Of a stretch of 64,000 nucleotides of DNA, positions 43,540 through 54,414 are shown one piece after another. A model generated the notes under the pieces. The model saw nothing but the letters and a program-made list of their open reading frames with translations. It made no database searches and was not told the DNA's origin. Numbering within the stretch: the first letter of the stretch is position 1; every line of letters begins with the position of its first letter. The stretch is from Macrobrachium rosenbergii (taxonomy: Eukaryota > Arthropoda > Malacostraca > Decapoda > Palaemonidae): positions 124,001-188,000 of the forward strand of contig NC_089768.1 of assembly GCF_040412425.1 (NCBI RefSeq), given 5' to 3'. Both the position numbers and the translations under genes were made by a program.

Positions 43540-44320
43540 AATAAACATCATTCTTATGCTATTAAAGACTTAAATAGAAACGTTGAAAACTAGGAGAATT
43601 CTACCCTGAACATAAGTAAGGTCCTCTAAGTTCATGTAATGAAAATAATGTAAGTGGTCACCGTCTAAGATCATGAGCTTAGAATAGCACCTGAATAGGC
43701 TTGTATTAAGAAAATACTTCCTGCCTAATAGCAGACCCAATGACAGTGCCCCCTTTTTTTTTTTAAAGGAGAGGACCTGACAAAATTGCGAGGTCCTGTC
43801 TAAAAAGCCTGCAAGGAGAAAACTGGACACAGAAACAGACCTTGTAAAAGGGGGAGTACTTTCCAAGGTGACCACCGAAAATGAGGACCTTCAATGTAGA
43901 TAGAAAGTTAGGGTGAGGAATTCACAACACTACCCCTGAAGAGGGGAAACCAAACTGATTGGTTCCGCCAGACAGGGCAGACAGTACAGGAAAACTAACA
44001 CTAGAAGCTAAGCTGATTAAAAATTTTTGGGACTTCCTTAACAAGGAAAGATAAGAACAAGGTGATTGTTGGTTACCGAAGCTAACTCCGATACATTACT
44101 CAAAGACCAGGAAACCGAATGTGGACGGAGTACTGTTCTTAGACGAACACAGACCTTAGGGATGAAAGTTAAGGGCCTGTGAGTCTGGTTCCAACAAAAC
44201 ACTTTCCTCGAGGCCAATGCGGTCGCATCAGTACTATAGCTTCGAAAACTATGTGAAGAGTGCTAGTTACTTAACTGCAGAACCATACTGCAGTAGAGTA
44301 GGATCCCTTAACTGATTTCA
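43540..44320 (-). pseudogene. DIRS-2 tyrosine recombinase remnant
   Basis: The minus-strand frame 43875-43570 includes HYFHYMNLEDLTYVQG, a worn counterpart of the NYFHNMDFAELTKYTG segment of DIRS-1, next to where the catalytic HxxR should be (here LMILDGDH). The catalytic Tyr segment is not preserved in frame. A poly-A/poly-T run at 43745-43765 shifts the frame. It is identifiable only by comparison with DIRS-1 and position. Confidence 0.6.
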
Positions 44321-44439
44321 GGAAAACAGTAATAACAGGACCAATATCAGTTTCCTCCTCAACTGTAAGATTCACAAAGACCACAAAGCCAGGACATCAG
44401 AGTTTGAGGGCTGACGCAGGCTGAGTTTATACCAGACGG

Positions 44440-46040
44440 GACAGCTTGACAGTTTGTGGCTGAATTGGGTTGCAAACAGACCTACTTCCAGGCCCAGGAA
44501 AAGGTCACAAGACTACCTGAATGATGCTCCGCCTAAGGACTATTCCGACACCAGGGGGGAGGCCCTGGATAGGGAAAAAGCAGTGACCTTTTGGACCCCT
44601 ACGAGAAGGGTGGTAGACAGAGGCACCTGCGTCTGTTGGTTATGGAGAAGAATGAACCATAACCTGAACGGAGCAATTCGAGTCCAAAACCACCTGTTTA
44701 CGCAGCGCACTATTGCTGTTTTGTTCAGAACCAGCCTAAAAGGAAACCTCTTGGGGGGGGAGTTTCCAAGGACAGGAAGACTGTCACCGCCCTCCAAAGC
44801 GTTGATATGGAACTGTCGGAACGTGACCGACTAAGTACCATGTACTCCATTGGGCCAAAAAATAACCACCTCACCCGCCAGAGAGGTGACGGTGTGGAAT
44901 ACTGAGGCCGGAGGGGAAAGCTGGAGAGGAACTGACTTCCCCAAGCACTTGACAGTTGTGCAAGGCCGGAGGCCACTATTCAAGTAGGAGGAATCAAGGA
45001 GACACGTCCTGACTCCACCATACCCGGTCATAAACTCCAGCTTTGACTTCAGAAGGAGAACCGTCACTGAAGCAAACTGGAGAAAACCAGGACCTTTTCT
45101 TGGGCACGGGGAGAGGTATGCTTGAGATGATGAAATGATAAGATGCCCTTGCTATCTCTTTCCACTTCCACTGGATTCATAACTACGGAAGGCTACCCTC
45201 CTGAATCAGGTGGGATTCCTTCCTGGTTACTTAGAAGCCCAAAGACTAGAAACCGATTATAATGACCGGCGCCCTCAGGCAATTCCCGATGCTGGGTGCC
45301 CAAATGAGCCAGGCAACTAGATATGCAGCTAGCATAGCCTCCTAATACCGGAGCTGTTGAACTACGGTATTGTTCAAACTGGCGAAGACTCTGGAGCCGC
45401 ATTGAGGAGGGCATGAACCTGAAGGGGCACGCCTGCTCCCGAGTCTGAATCCCAAGAAGGGATAGGACCTTTCTGCAACCAAGATGTGAAAGGAAGCGTC
45501 GGAAAGGTCTATAGAGGTGGTTACGGCTCCACGGCGCAGTAGGATCCGAACCCACAAGACTGTAAGCAACCGAGACTTGCCGCATGAATAAGGAAAACAA
45601 ACGGGACACGCCTGGAAAAATTTTCCAGTGGAAAGGAACTTCCTTGGCAGACTGAAAAAGCCTGACAGGCCATTCGCAAAGACCCCAGAACTCTGGCCGG
45701 AGGCTGATTGAACCTGATTGGGGAACAACAGTCCAGCTCCACCCCGGGCCCTGATAACTATACTCTGGGCCCAGGAACTGAAGTTCCAGTGGCCCCGAAA
45801 ATGGTACAGCCTCCCACCCACATGAGAAATACTACAGGGAGGAGGCTTGATTGCCTCCCGTGAAGCGAAAGCCTTCCCAATTTCTCGGAGAGGAGTAGGA
45901 TGCATCCCTGCTCCTATGATAACCCCGAGGGTCAGAGCCTCTTGCCAAATGTCTAGTGAAAATTTTTTCCTTAGGTTTTCGTATGAAGCAAAGAAAACCC
46001 GGCGGGGCATTGCTATCTCTTTCCCGTGGGAGAGCAGAGA
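44440..46040 (-). pseudogene. DIRS-2 RT-RNase H remnant
   Basis: In the minus frame 46043-45342 the clear part is RGAVTTSIDLSDASFHILVA followed by PFLGFRLG, matching TTSIDLSDAYYHV of DIRS-1. The frame 44797-44540 carries RLVLNKTAIVRCVNRWF, corresponding to the RNase H segment LVLDSAVVVHCINRGG. The catalytic YLDD region is not recognisable. Many indels separate the pieces. Confidence 0.7.
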
Positions 46041-47268
46041 CACACGGGGGCGTTACAAAAGGGGCTGATGTGTTGGCTGAACCCGCACACATCGAGGTGG
46101 AGGCTGGGAGTGAGCTGAGCTGACGGCTGTCTAGGGGCAGAGACCTGAAGAGCCTGCACCACCGCCTGAGCAGGGGGGCTCTTGAACTACATGAACTTCT
46201 TGCCGGACTTAGGGCAGGTCCCAGCAAGATCAGACCGTTTCTGCTCGTAGGGTAGACACCCATGAGAACGGAGGCTCTGGGTAACAATAGTAGCCCCAGA
46301 TGGGCCGTAACAACGCCCACCTGGGAAAAGATTAATTCTCCAGGTGAAACCGTTCATAAGATTTTTCAGCTCAAGGCGGAACGGGCAAGCCTGACTTACA
46401 CCCTGTTTCAGCTTCCGAAAATTGACTCCGGAAGCTTAGGGAGCTGTACGCTGAATAAATTAGAAGCGTAGTCCAGGGTTAGAAGATTCACTGTGAATGT
46501 ATCTGTGATATCTGTCTCCCGGAAATGCCTCAGCGATACATTTTCAAAACAAGCCTGTTGATAAGAGGGGCTACATTCGGAGCACAAGGGGTAAGAAACA
46601 GGGCTCTCCAAGAGAGCACGGTAAGACCCACAGCTGGCGTGAACTTGGAATTCTCCGCCTGCCACTCCGTTAGAGTCCTCAGGGAGACGATGTGTCCAGC
46701 CCCTAGCTGAGGGCTCACTTATGGATCCTGCCAGACAGATGCCATGCTCGTTCTGACAGTCTGGTAAAACCCGGATAAGAGGATACCAGACCGGAAGGGA
46801 AGAAATGCCCTTCCACCAACCTCCGTGTGCCCACACCCCGACAGGAGGGTGCCTTCATGCTGGGAAGCATAAAGGGAAGGCACCAAGATTCCCCAGACTG
46901 GAGGGGAAAAGAGGTGGAGATGTCCGGAACGATAGAATTCCAGAACGGAGCAGGACTTAACAGGTGATCCATTGACAATGAGTCTTGAGATTAATCTCTT
47001 GGGATTTAAGCTCCTGGGAAAGGGAAGGCATGGACCATGACGTAGATAGTTAGTTAATAGGTTGACAATGACCCTCATAACGAGCTCCTTATAAGGAGAC
47101 CCGTAAAAGAGTTTTCAACAAAGGAAGGAGGGGGTAACCGCCTTGCTTTGCTTGGGCCATGTCCCTTTCCAGAAGACGAGGCCAAACTCGTAGATGGCAC
47201 CGGATTAGAGATCCGAGACGTCCTTGAGGGGGCCCCGGAGCGGGTCTTCTTGGTTTAAAAAAGGGTGG

Positions 47269-47303
<35 letters not shown>

Positions 47304-47310
47304 ACTTCAC
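46041..47310 (-). pseudogene. DIRS-2 gag remnant
   Basis: Minus-strand frames such as 46718-46530 share the LRTLTEWQAENSKFTP phrase with the DIRS-1 gag (LRTLTEWQAENTKLTP), giving a firm anchor. Frames near 46300-46450 and 46720-47080 are broken and only loosely similar. A run of about 32 T (47271-47302) sits near the 5' end of the remnant. Confidence 0.7.
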
Positions 47311-47599
47311 CTTAGGGACGGTAGACCAGGAACCGTCGAAAAGGGATGAGAAGGTAACGAATCCCCTAAAGGAAAAGTTTGCCTCACCTAATTCCGAGCT
47401 AAGCGGAAAAGGCTTGTCTCAATTATTCCCGCACCTACTTATCGCTCCGGGACGATGTTCACAGGTCCGAGAACGAGACAGAAGGCCGCAACGTCTTCAG
47501 AAAACTCTCCGTAAACAATTAACTTGAAGCGAAGAGTTACGAGACTTGCGGCCGGCCTCCAGGAGGGGGAAAAATTAGAACCCCAGACACCGGAGGAAC

Positions 47600-48265
47600 A
47601 ACTATCAATAATTTATATAAGACGGAGTTTGGCGAAGGAAAAACCGATAGGTGTATATGAAACCTACCAATTTACCGAGAATCTCGCCCGGAAACGGAGT
47701 TTGGCGGAGGAAATCGATAGGCGTATATGAAACCTACCGATCCACCGAGAATCTCGCCGGAGAGAGCCCAAACACCGAAAGATTAACTATTAATAAGCCA
47801 CAAGAGGCGGAAGAACCGATAGGTTTATATGAAACCTACCGAATTAACGAAATCCCGCCCGGAGACGGAGTTCGAAAGAGCGACTATTAATAAGCCACAT
47901 GAGGCGGAGCTTGACGGAGGTAAAACCGACAGGTATATATGAAACCTACGGATTCATCAGGTAGCCTGCTTGGGAGAGCATAGCGTACAACGCAACCTGC
48001 CGGGTGCCAAACGACTAATAATAAGCCAAAGGAGGCGGCGTTTGGCGGCGATAAAACCGACTGGTGTAAATAAAACCTACGGATTCATCAAGTAGCCTGC
48101 TCGGAGAGAGCATAGCGTACTTTACAACCTTCCGAGTCAAGAATAAGTCACATGAGGCGGAGTTTGGCGGAGACGAAACCGACAGGTATATATGAAACCT
48201 ACGGGTTCATCAAGAAGCCTGCTCGAGGAGAGCATAGCGTACTTCATAACCTTCCGTGCCAAACT
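47600..48265. repeat. Tandem array in DIRS-2 leader (~70-130 bp units)
   Basis: Six or so imperfect units each contain GAGGCGGAGTTTGGCGGAGG-like starts and ATATGAAACCTAC flanked by ACCGAYAGGT and CGATT or GGATTCATC. Later units add a GCCTGCTCGGAGAGAGCATA segment with AGCGTAC. Unit length changes along the array, so it has grown in steps. Confidence 0.8.
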
Positions 48266-50154
48266 ATAAATCCAAAACAGACTGCGCACCGGAATGGGAG
48301 CTATAGACTCCGTGACCGCTGGTTTGTTGTAGGATAGCGGAGCATTCCTGCACTTGACAAAACCAGTCGAAAACGTATGAGAAAAAGGCATGCTGGAACG
48401 GATGCCGGAGCAGAGTACCGTAGCAGCCAAAGCCTAGTCAGACCAGGAAAACCCCCGGAGAAAACCGGAGAGAAAACCGGGCTAACAGGACAAAACTCAT
48501 AGACATAAAAACAGAGTCAACGGAACATTCCGAAGCGATCATGTTTGAACAAAATGTGGGAAGGTTATGAACTGTTCGGAAGTGGGCGCACTCCGAGCCA
48601 AGAGAGGAAAACCCCCGGAGGAGGATATCCTGAACGAAGTGATAGCGGTGGGGGGGGAATAAACGCCGACCGCTAAACACTAAAACCGCCGTAGCAGTAA
48701 GCAAGGAGAGCGCCCAACAAGATAACGAAACACCGAACAGGTAGTAGCAAAAAGGAGGGGGAACGCCGAAAGTAAATAAAGCGGAAGACAGTTAGGTGGA
48801 GAACGCTAACTGGCCTCGTATGAGATCCCAACAGTGAGGTGCGAACGTGTAGGAAGCACCACGAAGGGAAATAGTCGACGTAAAAGGAAGGGGGAAGGAT
48901 AGGCCAGGAGGTTGGTAACCCAAAGCAGCGACCAGGGGTGGGACAGCACTCCCCGGGCGCCCAGAGATTCTCATAGATCCCCTCGCTATGTAAGCTGTGT
49001 CGCACGACAAGAGCGAGAGAAAAAGAGAGGAAGGGCAAAAACCTCTACGGCCAGGAGAGCAATGAAAGATAAAAGGAGTGTGAACAGGAGTGGGGAGAGC
49101 ACTCCTGGTCACCTCCAGGTCCAGGTGGAGTGCCAACTCAGACACCGAAGGACAATCAATCAATGCAGAGGGAGGGGATTTAGGCTACAACATAAAATAA
49201 GGATAATTGCTCTCAAGCCTTGGAAAGTTAACAAACTTGAAAACAAACCAAGGGGAGAGAGAGAGCAAAGGATAAAAGGGAGAGAAGGGGACTCTCGAAA
49301 CCACAAAATAACATATATATAGTCGGTAAAAGAAGTGTGAACAGGAGTGGGGAGAGCACTCCCGGTCACCATTGGTAAGCAACCCAAAGAAGGATTGAAC
49401 TAGGATAGGCTACGCAGGTAAACCCTCGCTATTCCAGCTTAACTTATTAGGAACATTAGCCTAAGTGAAAAGCCGAAACAGGGAGAGGGTGGACGTAGGC
49501 AATATATCCAAGTCAAAACCAAACAAAGGGAAGCACCAGACATAAAACACACATGTACAGAACGAGATCACCGACATGAAACTCATACGTACAGATCGAG
49601 ATCGTCCCGCCCTAAACAATTTTTTCCCGAAGGGAAAAGGTGTTACAGCCAACCCCTAGGCTAACCTAACTGAGGCGATGTAAAGGAAGGAAGCCTAGGA
49701 GAGGGGTAAAAAGGCTAACAAATAACTCAAAAAAAAAAAATCATAATAAAACAAAAACTGTCTGTAAGGTACATGTAGGAGGATAGGCAGGCCCAACACG
49801 ACATGGACGTGAAGGGACATGACCGACCTCAGTTAAATGAAAGTATCCCAAAATTCAAAAGCATCCAAGCACAAGGTCAAAAATTAAATGTAACAATGAA
49901 AATCATGTTCCCATACACTTAGAGAAGTGAGTCTAAAACAAGGCAAAATAAAGCCAAAATAAGAAGCGAATAGGCCCGAGGGGAACCACGTAGCCTAAAC
50001 AGCAAGACAGCACTTGATCAGGAAGGGAACACAAAATTCACAAAATAAACAAAATTATGAAAACAAAGTAAAAACCGTAACAGTACCAATGAAAATAAGA
50101 TCCCCAAAGGCTAAGAGAAGTGAGTGACAAAAAATAAAGCATAATGAGGCCATG

Positions 50155-50455
50155 ATAATAAGCGAATGGGCTCGAGGGGGAAGCTCGTAGCCTAAACGCT
50201 CAACAACACTTCTCGTAATGAAGCCACGATAAAAGCGAATGGGCCCGAGGGGGTAGCTCGTAGCCTAAACGCTAAACATCACTCCCGTAAAGAAGCCATG
50301 ATAAAAGGCGAATGGGCCCGAGTGGGTAGCTCGTAGCCTAAACGCTAAACATCACTACCATAATAAAATCACTCTCGTAATGAAGTCATGAAAAAAGCGA
50401 ATGGGCCCGAGGGGGTAGCTCGTAGCCTAAACGCTAAACAGCACTTCTCGTAGTA
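50155..50455. repeat. Tandem array in DIRS-2 leader (~72-90 bp units)
   Basis: Four units contain GCGAATGGGCCCGAGGGGGT followed by AGCTCGTAGCCTAAACGCTA, at about 50162, 50235, 50307 and 50397. The third is extended by a partial duplication. A diverged fifth unit lies apart near 49966. Confidence 0.85.
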
Positions 50456-50795
50456 AATGGGTACAGAACAAACAAAAATTAATCAAACCCACTAAAGATA
50501 GGGATCATTAATGGTAAAACATCCCAAATAAAAAGGGATACAAATAAAAAACACAAAACAAATATGCCGAGCCAAGACCAAGAGAGGTCAAGAGACGACG
50601 TGAGAGGAGATCGAGACGGGCGTTATAAATTCCTTTAATTATTAAACTAAAGGAAAATAAGAAGCCTCAATCGCCTAAAAAACAACAAAACACTGGTACT
50701 CAAGTAATTGAAGAAGAACCTTGCGAGGATGCCATAAAAATCCAAAATAGAGCACAAAATAAGGATCACAACGAAATTACGTGTGAGCAAAAAAC

Positions 50796-51087
50796 GTGCT
50801 AAAATGGAATGCGGCTAGTGTTGCCTTGTATACAGTCCGCGAGTAGTGCATGGGCTTGTATCGGCACCTCTCTCGTTGGGACTTTTGACATTGGGAATCT
50901 CTATAGGATAAGGTTCCGTGTTTTTGTAGTTCACCCTTTTCCATACACGACTCCATCTAGTGGAGCTCGCTCTGGGGGTAGTAACTCCAGCATTTCATTT
51001 AGCTTTCTCTGGTATCTAGCAACGGAATTACCTAGAAATAAGTGCTGAATGGACTATTTCACCGGGTGACACGGGACCCCGATCCAG
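50796..51087. repeat. DIRS-2 right inverted terminal repeat
   Basis: It runs from GTGCTAAAATGGAATGCGGC to ACACGGGACCCCGATCCAG. It is the reverse complement of 43086-43380, with more mismatches at the outer end (GGGACCCCGATCC against GGAGAGGGGCCC). The internal complementary region carries the GGATCGAGGTCCC version, matching this right end. Confidence 0.85.
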
Positions 51088-51088
51088 A

Positions 51089-53520
51089 AATGCTGCTGAT
51101 AAAGCAATACCAAAATCAAAATCTCATCCAACAAAATGCAAAGTCCCATGGAGGTCTGAAAAACTAACAGAATTAATAAAAATAAAACACCAAATTGGAA
51201 GACAATTAGATAATTTGAATAGAAAGTTCAGTAAAATTAATAAAGCATCACCAATATTAGAAGGAACTTTACAAAAAATGACTATATTATTATTAGAAAT
51301 TGATTCATTAAAACCTATATACAACAAAATATCTGCAAAATTTAAAAGAGAAGTAATGCAAGGAAGAATCATTTCATAGAGGAAATATGTATCAGATCTC
51401 TCTAATAACACTCCCATACAAAAGATACGGGAAAAATTCCGGAAAATAAATGGCACCCATGTTAAACCACCTGTACATGCTATAATAAAAGATGGGAAAA
51501 GAATACTTGGTCCAAAAGAATAAGTAATGTAATAGGAGAAAATGTAGCAAAAGTAAGTAGTGAAAAAAATTTAGATGAGCATTTCGGCACAAAGAAAAAT
51601 TGTGTAGAATTGATAACAATAATTTTTGAAACAATAGAAGATATATACAGTATTGTAATAGAAAAATTAATATGGAAGAGTTGGAATTTGCTCTGTTGAA
51701 CAGCAATAAATCTGCCCCTGGAGGTGACAATATTTTTTTTCAAATGATCTGCCATTTAGCACCTTTGGCAAAGACATACTTATTAGAGTTTTATAACCAC
51801 TTATGGCTTCAAAATTTATTTCCGGATGAATGGCATAAAGCTATAATTATACCTATCCCCAAACCTGGAAAACATCCCAGTAATGTAAACAATTACAGAC
51901 CAGTTTCTTTAACAAGATGTTTATGCAGATTACTAGAGGAAATGGTAAATGCTCGACTAACATGGCACATTCGAGAAAGTAAAATTTTGACTCCCACTCA
52001 ATTTGGGTCACAATGTAACAGAAATACACTAGATTCTCTGTCTAACTTGGGACACCACATACGAAGAGGATTCGAATGAAAACAAATTACTACAGCCGTC
52101 TTTTATGACACTGAAAAGGCATACGATACTACATGGAGATATGCAGTATTAAAAACGTTACATAAAAACGGCATCCGTGGACATTTACTTAGGTTTATCC
52201 AAAATTTTCTGACAAATTGCACTTTTTAAGTGAGAATTGATGATGTATTGTCAATTACATTTCCACTTGAAAATTGTGTTCCACAAGGAAGCGTCCTCAG
52301 TGGCACACTGTTTACTTTAGCTATAAATGATATCAGTAATAATCTTACTTATCAGAATTAAAAGTAACTTGTATATGAATGATTTTGCCATATATTATTC
52401 AGCATCTCGCATAAAACATGCAGAGTGAATCGTTGATAAAACTACAGTATAATAAAAATAGATGAATGGGCCTAATCTGTAGGCTTCAAATTTTCGATAC
52501 AAAAGAGTCAAGAGTAATGTTTTCTAAAAATAAGAAGTGGAAAAAAAGGTGAAGAAATTGATTTAAAAATGGGAAATCGTTCCATACCAATTGGCCAAAC
52601 AACAAAATTTTTGGGATTAGTATTTGATACTCACTTAAACTGGAAAACCCACATAACATACATGAAATCAAAATGTAAAAGAGCATTAAATCTAATTAAA
52701 AAACTATCGAACACTACTTGGGGAGTTGATAGACATACTGTACTGTATAAAGTAACAGTGCTGTCTGTCACTGATTATGGAAGCAAAATGTATGGCTCAG
52801 CATCAGACGCAATGCTGAAAACGTTAGACCCAGTTTATATTGAGGGTCTTAGAATATGTTCAGGAGCTTTGCAATCATCAACATCATCTTTACAAGTTGA
52901 ATGTGGTGAACTACCTCTGTCTCTCCATAGAGAGTTAGTAACAATGAAGAGTGCTCTGAGAATTCAGACAAATGATTATCCAACCAAAAATTTATTTGGA
53001 TTAAATTTTATAGAAAAATGTTGGAGCCCTGCCCATGTAGCGATTAAAGGAAATGCACAGGCTGATAAAGCAGTTAAAGAAGCGGTCCACATGACAAGAA
53101 CTAATGTAAACATCCCTGTTAGTGACTATGTAAGATATATAAAAACAATGATTGTAAGTAAATGGCAAAATATATTGAATGAAGAACCTGAAAATAATCA
53201 GTTGAAGTAAATAAAACCTAGAGTTAAAAAATGGAGTTCGTCATACCAAAGAGAGGCGTGCGCAAGTAATTCTGACACGTCTCCAAATAGGCCATACTTG
53301 TTTGACACTTGGACACTTGATGAGCAGCCCACATGAATCAGCTCCCGAAAGCTCAGAATGCAAAGTGATAATAACAGTTAAACATGTGTTATGTGAAAGT
53401 CCAAAATATAACCAACATCGGTTATCAACTTTTGGAAATGGATCGATTGGGGAAATTTTATCGGAGTTTGCAACATTTTCAATTGACCCAATTTTAATAT
53501 TCACGAGGAAGTTTAAATTA
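51089..53520 (+). pseudogene. LINE-B3 RT to C-terminus
   Basis: The linker is followed by RT from about 51672 (NSNKSAPGGDNIFFQM). Visible motifs are PKPGKHPSNVNNYRPVSLT, ESKILTPTQFGSQCNR, EKAYDTTW, PQGSVLSGTLF and YMNDFAIYYSA. The last shows Asn where the first catalytic Asp is expected, as in LINE-B1. The frame 52569-53210 has TTKFLGLVFDTHLNWKTH and VLSVTDYGSKMYGSAS, then jumps in frame from TKNLFGLNF to WSPAHVAIKGNAQADKA. Most of RNase H is therefore deleted, leaving only its last helix region. The C-terminal part contains a TVKHVLC version of the Cys/His cluster. Stops at 52077 and 52228 and others disable the rest. Confidence 0.82.
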
Positions 53521-53930
53521 ATTGATAAAGTTCATCATTTAGTCCCAGTGCTTAGCTTATGACTTAGACCTGGGACTCCGTGTGATAGCTGTTAATCAGC
53601 TCAGTGGTCTGGTTAAACTTAATGATAATAATAATAAAATAATGAAATCCCGTAAGGGGTCTAATGAGTTTTAAAACAACCAAATTTTAAAATGTTGCTT
53701 AACTTATTATGAATTTTAATATGCCTTTTCAGTGAGTATATATGGAAACATGAGTATAAATGTATTTATGGTGTTAGTGTGTTCCAGTATGAGAGATATG
53801 CCTTTGTGCAGCTTTTAATTTCAGTTTCATTTATTCATCATCATACCGAATGACCTATTTGATCCCAGTGCTAGGCCTCTGGCCTAGACCTGGCATTTCA
53901 TGCAAATCTAGTAAAAATGTAGCACTGGAC
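53521..53930 (+). repeat. LINE-B3 3'UTR with nested LINE tail
   Basis: The 3'UTR matches B1 and the hybrid at 29500-29850. Between GATAAA and ATAATGAAATCCC a ~105 base piece (about 53534-53640) has been added. It is a tail-only LINE copy ending TGGTCTGGTTAAACTTAATG and a TAA repeat. Confidence 0.65.
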
Positions 53931-54080
53931 TCCTTCACATATGAACTATATAACTTCCTTCTTTCTGAGTTGATCTACCCATCTTGAATATAAATGTCAA
54001 GTTGTTTGAAATGTTGAAGTCTACAGAAAATGCCCACAACAATCTTTTGCTAGAACTTATCTAAAAGAAGGGCTATTTCT

Positions 54081-54081
<1 letters not shown>

Positions 54082-54117
<36 letters not shown>
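54082..54117. repeat. (TAA)n microsatellite
   Basis: About twelve TAA units, continuing imperfectly to 54147 and resuming at 54416-54435 on the other side of the MITE. The MITE therefore probably inserted into a longer TAA tract. Confidence 0.85.
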
Positions 54118-54118
<1 letters not shown>

Positions 54119-54148
54119 TTAAATAATAATAACAATGATATTATAATG

Positions 54149-54414
54149 CAGGCAGTCCCTGGTTATTGGCGGGGTTCAGTTCCTGACAGCGCGACGATAA
54201 CCGAAAATCGCCAGTAACCGAAAATTGGCGATAATAGCACTGATTACTGGTTATCAGCGCCGATAATCGGTTATCGGCACCGATAACCGGTGATCAGCAA
54301 CGCCGATAACTGGTTATCGGGAATCGGTGTCGAAAATCCAGTTATCGTCACTTGACAAGTGCCATAAAACCGGATCGCCGATAAGCGATGCTGCCGATAA
54401 CCGAGGACTGCCTG
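54149..54414. mobile_element. CAGGCAGTCC MITE, complete copy
   Basis: The 266 bp element has terminal inverted repeats CAGGCAGTCC and GGACTGCCTG. It is filled with CCGATAA/TTATCGG words in both orientations (at least ten between 54190 and 54400), so most of it can self-pair. TA follows the right end; the left flank is TG. It has no coding capacity. TA next to the terminus is compatible with a Tc1/mariner-type mover, but that is inference. Confidence 0.75.

Larger units (their letters stand above)
47311..50795 (-). other. DIRS-2 noncoding leader
   Basis: This is about 3.5 kb without coding sequence, carrying two tandem arrays (listed separately) and a duplicated 38-base phrase, GTGAACAGGAGTGGGGAGAG plus GCACTC.., at about 49079 and 49336. 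It is about 1.1 kb longer than the DIRS-1 leader, largely because of these repeats. Confidence 0.6.
43065..51088 (-). mobile_element. DIRS-2: older DIRS-like retrotransposon
   Basis: The element is about 8.0 kb on the minus strand with inverted terminal repeats (43086-43380 and 50796-51087), left extension GGATTTTGACAAAGGAAAAA and an internal complementary region at 43433-43530. The order of gag, RT-RNase H and recombinase remnants matches DIRS-1, but coding parts are heavily decayed. LINE-B3 is continuous across it: TGATTTCATTAAAA on the left and AATGCTGCTGATAAAGC on the right join as in LINE-B1. No target duplication is evident. Confidence 0.88.
39681..53930 (+). mobile_element. LINE-B3, near full length, split by DIRS-2
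   Basis: It comprises a type 1 leader (39681-40285), ORF1 (40286-42039), ORF2 endonuclease (42060-43064), DIRS-2 (43065-51088), and RT to C-terminus (51089-53520). A 3'UTR ends near 53930. It is the most complete LINE-B copy here and my reference for aligning the others. Its 3'UTR contains a nested ~105 bp LINE tail. Confidence 0.8.

Noticed and set aside
47089..47310. Lys-rich minus-strand frame starting MKSKKKKKK
   Set aside because: The Lys run is a translated poly-A tract (poly-T on the + strand at 47271-47302) within decayed DIRS-2 sequence.
50155..50455. CRISPR array
   Set aside because: Whole units repeat with no variable spacers of constant length, and the context is a eukaryotic retrotransposon leader.
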